NCBI GenBank assembly: GCA_016783145.1
Contig: JADHXD010000043.1
Coordinates: forward strand, 1-32,477
DNA length: 32,477 nt
Direction of reading: 5' to 3'
Source of the DNA: Anaerolineae bacterium
GTDB taxonomy: Bacteria > Chloroflexota > Anaerolineae > JAFGEY01
Shown here one piece after another: positions 23,825 through 31,858 of the stretch. Position 1 is the stretch's first letter; each line of letters starts with the position of its first letter. The notes beneath the pieces were generated by a model that worked only from the letters and a program-made list of their open reading frames with translations, made no database searches and was not told the DNA's origin. Made by a program: the position numbers and the translations under genes.

Positions 23825-24472
23825 ATGAACAAACCGGAAAAGCTGAACTTGATCCGCCAGACTGGCGTCATCGCCATTATGCGCGCGCAGAGCTCGGATC
23901 AGCTCATCGCCGCAGCAGATGCCATCAAGGCAGGTGGAGTGCGGGTCATCGAAGTGACGATGACCACTCCTGGGGCGTTGGAAGTGATCGCCCAGGCCAG
24001 CGAAAAGTACGGTCAGGATGTGCTCTTTGGGGCGGGAAGCGTTCTCGACGCCGAAACAGCTCGCGCAGCGATCCTGGCTGGGGCAGACTTTGTCGTCGCC
24101 CCCACGCTCAACCTGGACGTCATCGCTCTGTGCAACCGGTACGGCGTCCCCGTTATGCCTGGCTGCTACACGCCCACCGAGATGCTCACCGCCTGGGAAG
24201 CCGGAGCCGACATGATCAAGCTCTTTCCAGCCAGCGTCGGCGGGCCGGACCTGGTCAAAGCCCTCCTCGCTCCCCTGCCACAGCTAGAGATCGTTCCGGT
24301 TGGGGGCGTGGGTCTGGACAATGCGGCCGAGTTCATCGCCAAGGGATCGGCGGCGCTCGGCGTGGGCAGCAGCCTGGTGAACCTGAAACTGCTCGCCAGT
24401 GGCGATATGGACGAGCTGACCAGGAGAGCGGCATCCTTTGTCCGAGAGGTGAAACGGGGGCGTGGAGGATAG
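23825..24472 (+). CDS. eda: KDPG/KHG aldolase
   Basis: This 215-aa class I aldolase splits 2-keto-3-deoxy-6-phosphogluconate to pyruvate and glyceraldehyde-3-phosphate. Its features match the family: Arg20, Glu43 in RVIEVTMTTP, FGAGSVLD, the Schiff-base Lys132 in MIKLFPAS, and PVGGVGLDNAAEFIAKG. The start is ATG 23825, with GAGGAGG about 7 nt upstream. It lies 102 bp after the GH4 gene with no promoter apparent between them. It provides the aldol-cleavage step for the sugar-acid pathway suggested by its neighbours. Confidence 0.93.
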   Translation: MNKPEKLNLIRQTGVIAIMRAQSSDQLIAAADAIKAGGVRVIEVTMTTPGALEVIAQASEKYGQDVLFGAGSVLDAETARAAILAGADFVVAPTLNLDVIALCNRYGVPVMPGCYTPTEMLTAWEAGADMIKLFPASVGGPDLVKALLAPLPQLEIVPVGGVGLDNAAEFIAKGSAALGVGSSLVNLKLLASGDMDELTRRAASFVREVKRGRGG

Positions 24473-24500
24473 CGCCAAACCAAACGCCGCGGGCACGTGG

Positions 24501-24562
24501 GGCTCGTGGTAGGTTGGCGGTCCGCTTGGCGATACCTAAGCCCGACATGCCCCCCACGAGCC
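24501..24562. other. Nested inverted repeat between convergent genes
   Basis: The outer arms GGCTCGTGG (24501-24509) and CCACGAGCC (24554-24562) are exact complements, and TAGGT/ACCTA (24510-24514, 24534-24538) pair inside them. The element lies in the 205-bp gap between the aldolase and the oppositely oriented degV gene. It may end both transcripts, but there is no T-tract. Nothing else is seen in this gap. Confidence 0.4.
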
Positions 24563-24677
24563 GGACATCCAGCAACACCTGGTCGATCCCTGGAGTGACG
24601 ATCGGTCAGCGAGATATATCCCCAGGATCGGTCCGCAGAGCTGACGGGTCTGTCAGCAACGCGAGGGCGAGCGACCG

Positions 24678-25529
24678 TCAGAGTGCTCGCTGAACGGCGG
24701 CCACGCCGATGACCTTGGCCCCGGCGTGCGTGGACAGCAGAGGTCCGGTCTCCGCAACGAGGACGTCCTCGAGAGGAAAGCTCAGCCTGCCTGCCAGGGT
24801 TTCAGCCACTCTGTGGGCCATATCTGCGCTGCGAGTGTGCACCACTGCCAGGCTCTCGACCGGATGGAGCTGGGCGATCTCGTCCTTGATCTGGGCCAGC
24901 CCGCGCTCATAGGAGCGGGCCATACTGTGCAAGCTGAGACGGCCATCGCTCAAGCTCAATACCGGCTTGATCCTGAGCATCTTGGTTACCCGGTTCAGGA
25001 CCGGCATCAGAGCAGCGGCCCGTCCGCCGGTTCGGATAAACTCCACGGTGTCCAGCAGGATCAACAGGTGGCTTCGCTCGCGAACCCTCTCCACAACGCG
25101 TATCACCTCGTCGAGGCCCAGGCCCATGAGCGCAGCCCGGGCAGCAGCCAACACCTGAAAGCCCTGTCCCAGGGATAGCGACAGGCTGTCCACGATCTTG
25201 ACCTTTTCCCCGAAGCCCTGGGCAGCAGCAGAGGCCGTGCTGAACGTCCCGCTGTGCTTGCCGGTGATCGTGATACAGAGCACGTGGTGACCCGCCTCGA
25301 TCAGACGGGCAAAGGCTTCCTCAAAGGCACCCATCGAGGGCTGAGAAGTGCTGGGGTGATGTGGCCCTTCCGACACCTTCCGCCAGAACTCATCGATCGT
25401 CAGTTCTCCGTCCACATAGCTCTGAGTGCCAAACAACACCAATAGCGGTACCTCCGTGATTCTCAGGCTGGAGACCACTTCCACCGCCAGATCCCCCCCA
25501 CTATCGGTGACAACCCGTACCTGACCCAT
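24678..25529 (-). CDS. DegV-family fatty-acid-binding protein
   Basis: This 283-aa protein has the DegV N-terminal VRVVTDSGGDLAVEVV, then ITITGKHSGTFSTASAAA and LDTVEFIRTGGRAAAL, the lipid-binding core motifs. DegV/FakB proteins carry fatty acids, usually to the kinase FakA, which is not present here. ATG 25529 has AAGGAGG followed by AAAGGAG upstream. It is transcribed opposite to its neighbours from its own promoter at 25616-25644 and is functionally separate from the flanking catabolic genes. Confidence 0.92.
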   Translation of the reverse strand: MGQVRVVTDSGGDLAVEVVSSLRITEVPLLVLFGTQSYVDGELTIDEFWRKVSEGPHHPSTSQPSMGAFEEAFARLIEAGHHVLCITITGKHSGTFSTASAAAQGFGEKVKIVDSLSLSLGQGFQVLAAARAALMGLGLDEVIRVVERVRERSHLLILLDTVEFIRTGGRAAALMPVLNRVTKMLRIKPVLSLSDGRLSLHSMARSYERGLAQIKDEIAQLHPVESLAVVHTRSADMAHRVAETLAGRLSFPLEDVLVAETGPLLSTHAGAKVIGVAAVQRAL

Positions 25530-25615
25530 GCTCCTTTCCTCCTTCTCTCAGGCCGACAGACGACCATCTGGCGCTACATAGCGCGCTGGGAAGGCATATT
25601 CTCCCCCTCCACGCA

Positions 25616-25644
25616 ATAATCCCACATCTTGCGACATTTGTCAA
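25616..25644 (-). promoter_or_regulatory. Probable degV promoter
   Basis: On the minus strand: -35 TTGACA (25644-25639), 17-nt spacer, -10 GATTAT (25621-25616). The transcription start would be near 25609, giving an 80-nt leader that includes the small palindrome GCGCTACATAGCGC (25571-25584). Confidence 0.55.
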
Positions 25645-25645
25645 T
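25629..25645. repeat. Copy 2 of the 17-nt promoter-overlapping element
   Basis: The plus strand reads TTGCGACATTTGTCAAT, one mismatch from the element at 12588-12604. As there, it overlaps the minus-strand -35 box and contains the GACA-NN-TGTC inverted repeat. Confidence 0.5.
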
Positions 25646-25716
25646 CCGCTGCCAGGCAGAGCGAGCGCGACAACAGGGTCGAGCCCACGTCTCGCTCCGC
25701 GCCCTGGCGCGTCTAC

Positions 25717-25744
25717 TTGCTCTCTCGCCCAAGCCGCCTATAAT
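25717..25744 (+). promoter_or_regulatory. Probable promoter of the diol dehydratase operon
   Basis: TTGCTC (25717-25722), 16-nt spacer, perfect TATAAT (25739-25744). It leaves an untranslated leader of about 80 nt before ATG 25830. I see no adenosylcobalamin riboswitch in that short leader. Confidence 0.6.
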
Positions 25745-25829
25745 AGGCGAGGGAATGAGTCAGAGCCACAGCCGCCGTGGCCAGCTATACGAAGCCCAAG
25801 TTACACACTATCGAGAGAAAGGCCAAGCC

Positions 25830-28052
25830 ATGCGCTCCAAACGCTTCGAGACCCTCTCCAGCCGTCCCATCAACCGGGAGACCTACATCCATCCCTGGCC
25901 TGAGGTGGGACTGGCAGCCATGCACAGCCCTCTCGACCCACCACCGGGCATCCGGACCGAGGATGGACTGGTCGTCGAGATGGATGGCGTGCCGAGAGAG
26001 TCGTTCGACCTGATCGACTGCTTTATCGCCCGGCACTCCCTGGACCTCGACGTTGCCGAGCGGGCGATGAATACCCCTTCGGGCGAGATCGCTCGCATGC
26101 TGGTCGACATCAACGTGCCGCGGGCTGAGATCCTCGAACTGACAAGCGGCTGTACGGCAGCCAAGCTGGTGGACATCGTACGGCACATGAACGTGCTCGA
26201 GATGATGGTGGGATTGGCCAAGATGCGCGTCCGGCGCACGCCTGCCAACCAAGCCCACGTCACCAACCGCAAGGAGCACCCGGCCCTCCTGGCAGCCGAT
26301 GCCGCTGAGGCCGCGCTCCGCGGCTTTGCCGAGATCGAGACCACCGTCGGTGTGGCCCGCTATGCCCCACTGAACGCCCTGGCCATTCTCGTCGGCTCGC
26401 AGGTCGGGCGCGGAGGCGCGCTGACCCAGTGCTCTGTCGAAGAGGCAACCAACCTGCGCCTGGGCTTCCGCGGCCTGACCTCCTACTCGGAGACCCTGTC
26501 CGTCTATGGCTCAGAGAAAGCCTTTGTCGACGGGGATGATACCCCCTGGTCCAAGGCTTTCCTGGGCTCGGCATACGCCAGTCGTGGGGTCAAGACCCGT
26601 TTCACCTCAGGCACGGGTTCCGAGGCCTTGATGGGGCACTCGGAGGGCAAGTCAATGCTCTACCTCGAGGCCCGCTGCCTGCTGATCACTCGAGGCGCGG
26701 GCAGCCAGGGCACGCAGAACGGCTCGATTAGCTGCATCGCCCTACCAGAGTCCCTCCCTGGCGGCGTACGCACCGTGCTCGCTGAGAACCTGATCGCCAC
26801 CATGCTCGGCCTGGAGGTGGCGGCTGGCAACGATGCACTGGCCTCCCACTCTGAGATGCGCAAGAGCGCCAAGCTTATGCTCCAGTTCATCCCTGGGGCC
26901 GACTTTGTGACCTCTGGCTATGGTGCGATCCCGCGCTACGACAACATGTTCGGGGGCGGCAACTTTGACGTTACAGAGCTCGATGACTGGTACGTGATCC
27001 AACGCGATATGCAGGTAGATGGCGGCATCACGCCTGTCCAGCAAGAGGAGGTGCTTCGCGTGCGCGCCCGAGCTGCACGGGCGATCCAGGCGGTGTTTGA
27101 CGCGTTTGACTTTGCATCGATCAGCGAGGCCGAGGTCGAGCTGGCACTCACTGCGTACAGCAGCGAGGACATGCCCGACCGCGATAGGGTCACCGACATC
27201 AAGGCCGCGAACGTCCTGCTTGGCGGACCGCTGACCGTGATCGAGGTCATCACTGCCCTGCACGAGGCTGGCTACCGCGATGTGGCAGCCAACATTCTCG
27301 AGATGCAGCGCCAACGCGTCATCGGTGACTACCTCCAGCCTGCAGCCATATTCGGTGAGGGCTTTCGCGTGCTCAGCGGACTGACCGACGCCAACGACTA
27401 TCAAGGCCCGGGCACCGGTTACCGCGTGGAAGGGGAGCGATGGACCGCTCTCCAGGACATTCCCCAGGCATGGGATCCCCGCACTTTCCTGCCAACGCTG
27501 GGTGGCGCTCTTGGCGCCGGTTGGCTGGAGGAGACCGGCCCCGCTTTGCCCGGCGATCAGGTCGAGGTCATCGTCGCTGTTGGCCCCGCCTTTGGCTCCC
27601 AGATCGATCGCACCATTGGCAAGCTCGACCATCGCGCCGTACTCTCGGCGATCGTGCGGGGCATTGAGAGCGAGGGCGTCCCCGCGCGCGTGATACGCGT
27701 CCATCACACGTCCGACTGCGCGTTCATCGGCCACGCCGGAGCGCACCTGAGCGGTTCGGGCGTGGCCATCGGCATCCAGTCCAAGGGGACAACCGTCATC
27801 CATCAGCGCGACCTGGCTCCGCTGGAGAACCTGGAGCTCTTTTCCATGGCGCCCAACATCGACCTGGACACCTACCGTCAAATCGGGCGCAACGCGGCTC
27901 GCTACGCGACCCTCAAGCCGACAGTGCCCGTGCCCGTCCGGATCGACAACACCGCTCGCCTGCGACTCATCGTCCAGACCACGCTCATGCACCTGCACGA
28001 GACACGCCAGGTGGAGCGAGGCAAACCACCCAGCGCGCTGAGGGCGATCTAG
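25830..28052 (+). CDS. B12-dependent diol/glycerol dehydratase, fused large and medium subunits
   Basis: This enzyme belongs to the adenosylcobalamin-dependent dehydratases that convert 1,2-diols or glycerol to aldehydes. Residues 1-550 match the large subunit (PduC/DhaB1): SRPINRETYIHPWPE, ANQAHVTN, ETTVGVARYAPLNA, SETLSVYGSE, VDGDDTPWSKAFL, QGTQNGSISC and SGYGAIPRYDNMF, so the substrate and K+ ligands look intact. Residues 575-740 match the medium subunit (PduD): FGSQIDRTIG, SDCAFIGHAGAHLSGSG, GIQSKGTTVIHQRDL and LENLELF. The two are normally separate proteins. ATG 25830 has GAGAAAGG 7 nt upstream and matches the usual PduC N-terminus (MRSKRFE); earlier Met codons are not needed. The small subunit is encoded 2 kb downstream. 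Confidence 0.93.
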   Translation: MRSKRFETLSSRPINRETYIHPWPEVGLAAMHSPLDPPPGIRTEDGLVVEMDGVPRESFDLIDCFIARHSLDLDVAERAMNTPSGEIARMLVDINVPRAEILELTSGCTAAKLVDIVRHMNVLEMMVGLAKMRVRRTPANQAHVTNRKEHPALLAADAAEAALRGFAEIETTVGVARYAPLNALAILVGSQVGRGGALTQCSVEEATNLRLGFRGLTSYSETLSVYGSEKAFVDGDDTPWSKAFLGSAYASRGVKTRFTSGTGSEALMGHSEGKSMLYLEARCLLITRGAGSQGTQNGSISCIALPESLPGGVRTVLAENLIATMLGLEVAAGNDALASHSEMRKSAKLMLQFIPGADFVTSGYGAIPRYDNMFGGGNFDVTELDDWYVIQRDMQVDGGITPVQQEEVLRVRARAARAIQAVFDAFDFASISEAEVELALTAYSSEDMPDRDRVTDIKAANVLLGGPLTVIEVITALHEAGYRDVAANILEMQRQRVIGDYLQPAAIFGEGFRVLSGLTDANDYQGPGTGYRVEGERWTALQDIPQAWDPRTFLPTLGGALGAGWLEETGPALPGDQVEVIVAVGPAFGSQIDRTIGKLDHRAVLSAIVRGIESEGVPARVIRVHHTSDCAFIGHAGAHLSGSGVAIGIQSKGTTVIHQRDLAPLENLELFSMAPNIDLDTYRQIGRNAARYATLKPTVPVPVRIDNTARLRLIVQTTLMHLHETRQVERGKPPSALRAI

Positions 28053-28107
28053 AGCCGGGCCATCCCTCAGTTCGCCACAACTCTCAGTAGAGAAGGAGCA
28101 TTCACCT

Positions 28108-29805
28108 ATGAAATGGCGCAGCCAAGACGTCCTGGGCAGACCTGAATGGTCGATGCAGCGTTCCCTGCTCAAGTCGATGGGATATAGTGACTATGACCTG
28201 GAAAGGCCCTTGATCGGCATCGCCAACTCGTGGAACCGGATCGTCCCCGGACACTACAACCTGAACCTGGTATCGGACTATGTCCAGCAGGGAATCCGCC
28301 AGGCAGGGGGCACGCCAGTCGAGTTCGGGGTCATCGCCGCATGCGATGGCTATGCCCAAGGGCACGAGGGCATGCACTACATCCTGCCCACGCGCGACCT
28401 GATCGCCAACGACATTGAGATGATGATCCAGGCCCATCGCCTGGCGGCTGTCGTGCTGTTGGGATCGTGTGACAAGATCGTGCCCGGTATGTTGATGGCT
28501 GCTGCCCGACTCGACCTTCCGGCGATCATGGTCGTCGGCGGGCCGATGGAAGGCGGCTGCACGTTCGACCGTCGCGCTGCCGATGTCTCCTCACTCACCG
28601 AGGCCCTGGGCATGCTCAAGGCCGGCCTGATCGACGAGGACACCTACAACCGGCTGGAGGACTGTGCGGCCCCAACCTGTGGCTCCTGCTCCTTTCTCGG
28701 CACCGCCAACACGATGTGCTGCGTGGCCGAAGCCATGGGCATGTGCTTGCCGGGCAGCGCGACCATCCCTGCCACACACGCCGACCGACTGAGGTCAGCG
28801 CAGCAATCTGGGCGACAGATCGTCGAGTTGGTGCGACAGGGCATCACGGCACGCGCGATCCTCAACCAGAAGGGCATCGAGAACGGCATCCGCGTCAGTA
28901 CGGCGATCGGCGGATCGACCAACGTTGCCCTGCACATCCCGGCGATCGGCTACGAGGCCGACTGCGAGGTCACGATGGACCTGTTTGAGGAACTCAGCCG
29001 GGCGACGCCTCACATCGCCAGGATGAACCCGGCGGCTGCGCCGAACGTGCCCGACTTTCACGCCGCGGGCGGCGTGCCGGCGGTGATGAAAGAGATCCTG
29101 CCACTCTTGCACGGCGATGCGATGACCGTCAGCGGCAGGACCGTGGCCGAAAACGTGGCTCACGCCCAGACGGGCGACCGGGGGATCATCCGCACAATGG
29201 ACGAGCCGTGGAGCCAGGAGGGGGGACTGGCCATCCTGCGCGGGAACCTGGCCCCGAACACCGCCATCACAAAGCCCGCGGCCATCGCGCCCGAGATGCG
29301 CACCTTTACCGGCCCCGCGCGCTGCTTTGACTCGGAGGAAGCGGCCACTCAGGCCCTTGCCGAGGGCAACATCCGAGGCGGAGACGTGATCGTGATTCGC
29401 TACGAAGGGCCGAAGGGAGGCCCGGGCATGCGCGAGATGTACATGGCGATGAAGCTCATATACGGCTACGGCCTGGCGCTCAAGACCGCGTTGGTGACGG
29501 ATGGGCGCTTCTCCGGGACCAACAACGGCTGCTTTGTGGGCCATATCTCGCCCGAGGCCGCTGAGGGAGGCCCCATCGCCATCGTCCGAGATGGGGACAG
29601 GATCACCGTAGACATCCCCAACCGGAGCCTGCATCTGCACCTCTCCGACAATGAGATCCAGGCCCGCCTTGCCCAATGGCAGCGCCCACCGCCCAAGTGC
29701 ACCAGCGGGTACCTGTCCCTGTACGCACGCCTCGCAGAGTCCGCCGACAAGGGCGCGATCATCCGGCACAAGTTCGGAGACGAGTGCGAATGGAACACTG
29801 AATGA
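28108..29805 (+). CDS. IlvD/Edd-family Fe-S dehydratase
   Basis: This 565-aa iron-sulfur dehydratase of the dihydroxy-acid/sugar-acid dehydratase family shows NSWNRIVPGHYNL (40-52, no Cys, as in E. coli IlvD), GSCDKIVPGMLM (Cys121), and PTCGSC (Cys191, Cys194) followed by FLGTANTMCC. C-terminal KGGPGMREM and the GRFSGTNNG segment complete the active site. It could serve branched-chain amino-acid synthesis or dehydrate aldonates; its position between two subunit genes of the diol dehydratase favours a catabolic substrate. ATG 28108 has AGAAGGAG 9 nt upstream. Its stop overlaps an out-of-frame ATG (ATGA). Confidence 0.9.
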   Translation: MKWRSQDVLGRPEWSMQRSLLKSMGYSDYDLERPLIGIANSWNRIVPGHYNLNLVSDYVQQGIRQAGGTPVEFGVIAACDGYAQGHEGMHYILPTRDLIANDIEMMIQAHRLAAVVLLGSCDKIVPGMLMAAARLDLPAIMVVGGPMEGGCTFDRRAADVSSLTEALGMLKAGLIDEDTYNRLEDCAAPTCGSCSFLGTANTMCCVAEAMGMCLPGSATIPATHADRLRSAQQSGRQIVELVRQGITARAILNQKGIENGIRVSTAIGGSTNVALHIPAIGYEADCEVTMDLFEELSRATPHIARMNPAAAPNVPDFHAAGGVPAVMKEILPLLHGDAMTVSGRTVAENVAHAQTGDRGIIRTMDEPWSQEGGLAILRGNLAPNTAITKPAAIAPEMRTFTGPARCFDSEEAATQALAEGNIRGGDVIVIRYEGPKGGPGMREMYMAMKLIYGYGLALKTALVTDGRFSGTNNGCFVGHISPEAAEGGPIAIVRDGDRITVDIPNRSLHLHLSDNEIQARLAQWQRPPPKCTSGYLSLYARLAESADKGAIIRHKFGDECEWNTE

Positions 29806-29880
29806 CCACGTACGCCGCCAGACCCCTTTCTGTACGCGGTCACCTGTGCGAGGAGAGATGCCCTGGGCGAGAACCCGCCA

Positions 29881-30018
29881 GTCCTGAAACCAGGGGACAA
29901 GACCGGCAAATACGAAATCCTCGGCACGTTGGGCGGAGGGGGAATTGCGACCTGCTATGCTGCAGAGACGAGACTGCTCAAGCGCAAGGTGGCGATCAAA
30001 CTGTTCACCACAAGGGAT
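29881..30018 (+). pseudogene. Remnant of a Ser/Thr protein kinase N-lobe
   Basis: In the same frame as the preceding dehydratase but after its stop, residues read GKYEILGTLGGGGIATCYAAE and then KRKVAIKLF. This is the Gly-rich loop and ATP-binding Lys of bacterial Hanks-type kinases (typical YEI-LGxGGMAxVYxAxD, VAxK). There is no start codon in a proper context, and no HRD or DFG follows. The frame drifts to junk after about residue 45. It is a scar of an inserted or deleted gene, and it supplies the ribosome site of the next gene. Confidence 0.6.
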
Positions 30019-30022
30019 AAGG

Positions 30023-30409
30023 ATGCAGACCATGAAGGACGAACCGACACGCTCGCACAGCGGCCGCACTCTGGACGAGCTGAACATGGAGGCCGTTCTC
30101 GCTGGCAGGTTGACCACCGAGGACTTTCGCATCAGCGGTGCGACGCTGCGCCGCCAAGCAAATGCTGCTCAGGCAGCTGGTTACTCGCAGCTCGCCGAGA
30201 ACCTGCGGCGTGCCGCCGAGCTGACCGGCATCTCGAACGAACAGGTGCTCGCGATCTATGATACACTGCGCCCCGGGCGCACCACCCACAAGCAACTGAT
30301 CGCCCTGGCTGACCACCTCGAGACGGACTGCGATGCCCCTCGAACCGCGGCCCTCATCCGCGAGGCGGCACAAGTCTACCTGGAGAGAGGTCTCGTCCGG
30401 GAAGGGTAG
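30023..30409 (+). CDS. B12-dependent diol/glycerol dehydratase small subunit
   Basis: This 128-aa protein of the PduE/DhaB3 family contains SGRTLDELNMEAVLAGRLT, EDFRISGATLRRQA, AENLRRAAELTGISNEQVLAIYDTLRPGR and REAAQVYLERGL, all diagnostic. It should complete the holoenzyme with the fused large-medium protein at 25830-28052. The gene is separated from that partner by the IlvD/Edd gene and a kinase scar, an unusual order. ATG 30023 has AAGGG 6 nt upstream; a second ATG lies at 30032. Confidence 0.92.
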   Translation: MQTMKDEPTRSHSGRTLDELNMEAVLAGRLTTEDFRISGATLRRQANAAQAAGYSQLAENLRRAAELTGISNEQVLAIYDTLRPGRTTHKQLIALADHLETDCDAPRTAALIREAAQVYLERGLVREG

Positions 30410-30434
30410 CCCATCCTCAAAGGAGAGAGCAAGC

Positions 30435-31463
30435 ATGAGAGCCGTTCTGTTCTACGCGCCAGGAGACATCCGCTACGGAGAAACCCCGCGACCAGAGCCG
30501 GGGCCCGGCGAGGTCCTGATCAAGATCGAAGTCGCCCTCACCTGTGGAACCGACCTCAAGACCTACCGGCGCGGCCATCCGGTGCTCATCAAGGAGACGC
30601 CCTCTGTTTTTGGGCACGAATGGGCAGGGGTGGTCGCTGAGCTGGGGCCCGGTGCGGAGGGGTTCTCGATTGGACAGCGGGTGACGGCACCCAACTCGGC
30701 CCCGTGCGGTCGCTGCTTCTACTGCCGGCGAGGCCGCCTCAGTTTGTGCGAGGACCTGCAGCTCTTGAACGGTGCCTATGCAGAGTTCATCGCCGTACCG
30801 GAGCGCATCGTCGAGCAGAACCTGATGCTCATCCCCGACCACGTGCCCTTCAGGCACGCGCCACTCACAGAGCCTCTGGCTTGTGCACTCCACGGCATCG
30901 AACGCTCGCGGATCGAACTGGGCGATACGGTCTGCGTGATCGGGCACGGCCCCATCGGCCTGATGCTCACCCGCCTGGCCAAGCTCAAGGGTGCGCGCGT
31001 GATTGTCGTGGGGCGAAACCCGCACAAGCTGGAAAAGGCCCGTCAGTTTGGCGCCGACGAGCTGGTGGACATCACCGCCGTCTCGGACCCGGTAGAGGCC
31101 GTGCGCGGATTGACGCAGGCAGGGCGTGGGGTGGATGTCGCCATCGAGGCCGTGGGATACCCGGAGACCTGGGAGCAGGCCATCGCAATGGCGCGCCCCG
31201 GCGGACTCGTGAACTTGTTTGGTGGGTGCGAATCGGGCACCCGCATCAAGGTCGACACGCGCCGGCTGCACTATGACGAACTGGAGATCATCGGGGTCTT
31301 CCATCATACGCCACGCTACGCCCGGGCAGCACTCGCCCTGATCGCCAGCGCACAGATCGATGCCGATGCCTTGATCACCCACGAGATGCCGCTGGAGAAC
31401 CTCGAGCAGGCCTTCCACCTGATGACCAGCGGAGGGGCGCTCAAAGTGGCGATCGCGCTTTGA
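30435..31463 (+). CDS. Zinc-dependent medium-chain alcohol/polyol dehydrogenase
   Basis: This 342-aa NAD(P)-dependent dehydrogenase has the catalytic zinc set Cys37, His61, Glu62 (GHEWAG), and the structural zinc CGRCFYCRRGRLSLC (Cys91, 94, 97, 105). The cofactor-binding GHGPIG lies near residue 170. The sorbitol/threonine dehydrogenase-like pattern suggests a polyol or sugar-alcohol substrate. ATG 30435 has AAAGGAGAG 5-7 nt upstream, 26 nt after the dehydratase small-subunit stop. It probably oxidises or reduces the product or a precursor of the dehydratase reactions. Confidence 0.9.
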   Translation: MRAVLFYAPGDIRYGETPRPEPGPGEVLIKIEVALTCGTDLKTYRRGHPVLIKETPSVFGHEWAGVVAELGPGAEGFSIGQRVTAPNSAPCGRCFYCRRGRLSLCEDLQLLNGAYAEFIAVPERIVEQNLMLIPDHVPFRHAPLTEPLACALHGIERSRIELGDTVCVIGHGPIGLMLTRLAKLKGARVIVVGRNPHKLEKARQFGADELVDITAVSDPVEAVRGLTQAGRGVDVAIEAVGYPETWEQAIAMARPGGLVNLFGGCESGTRIKVDTRRLHYDELEIIGVFHHTPRYARAALALIASAQIDADALITHEMPLENLEQAFHLMTSGGALKVAIAL

Positions 31464-31483
31464 GCACCTATCGCGGAGGAAAT

Positions 31484-31858
31484 ATGGCCGTCGTCCATCG
31501 CCACACAGGTCAGCTCGAGTGGGAAGGTGTGCCCGTGGGTCGCTACCCACCCTCCAAGGAAATGCAGGGCGTGAGCGTCCGGTGGTTGATCGGACCGCAG
31601 GAGAAAGCACCCACCTTTGCCCTGAGATACTTTGAGATCGAGCCGGGAGGCTGGACATCCCTGGACCGCCACGCACACGAGCACGGCGTGTTCATTCTCA
31701 AAGGACGAGGCCAGGTGCGTATCGAAGAAGAGTGGTTCGAGGTCGAGTTCGGGGACGTGATCTACATTCCCCCGAACGAGGTCCACCAGCTCAGGAGTCT
31801 CGGAGACGAGCCGCTGGGGTTCCTGTGCGTGATCCCCGCCAGGGAGAGAGCCGAATGA
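31484..31858 (+). CDS. Cupin-2 domain protein
   Basis: This 124-aa single-domain cupin has the first motif as RHAHEHGVFILKGRGQV (metal His residues and Gly) and the second as FGDVIYIPPNEVHQLRSL. Such proteins can be sugar isomerases, epimerases or small-molecule sensors. ATG 31484, with GGAGGAA about 3 nt upstream, lies 20 nt after the dehydrogenase stop. Its own stop overlaps the next ATG (ATGA), so it is coupled to the second dehydrogenase. Confidence 0.88.
   Translation: MAVVHRHTGQLEWEGVPVGRYPPSKEMQGVSVRWLIGPQEKAPTFALRYFEIEPGGWTSLDRHAHEHGVFILKGRGQVRIEEEWFEVEFGDVIYIPPNEVHQLRSLGDEPLGFLCVIPARERAE

Noticed and set aside
26742-28172. 476-codon minus-strand frame opposite the diol dehydratase
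   Set aside because: It is a shadow of a highly conserved plus-strand gene; its composition (His/Val/Asp-rich) is typical of antisense translation.
28795-30132. 445-codon minus-strand frame opposite ilvD and the small subunit
   Set aside because: It lies antisense to two recognised genes, with no domain and no ribosome site.
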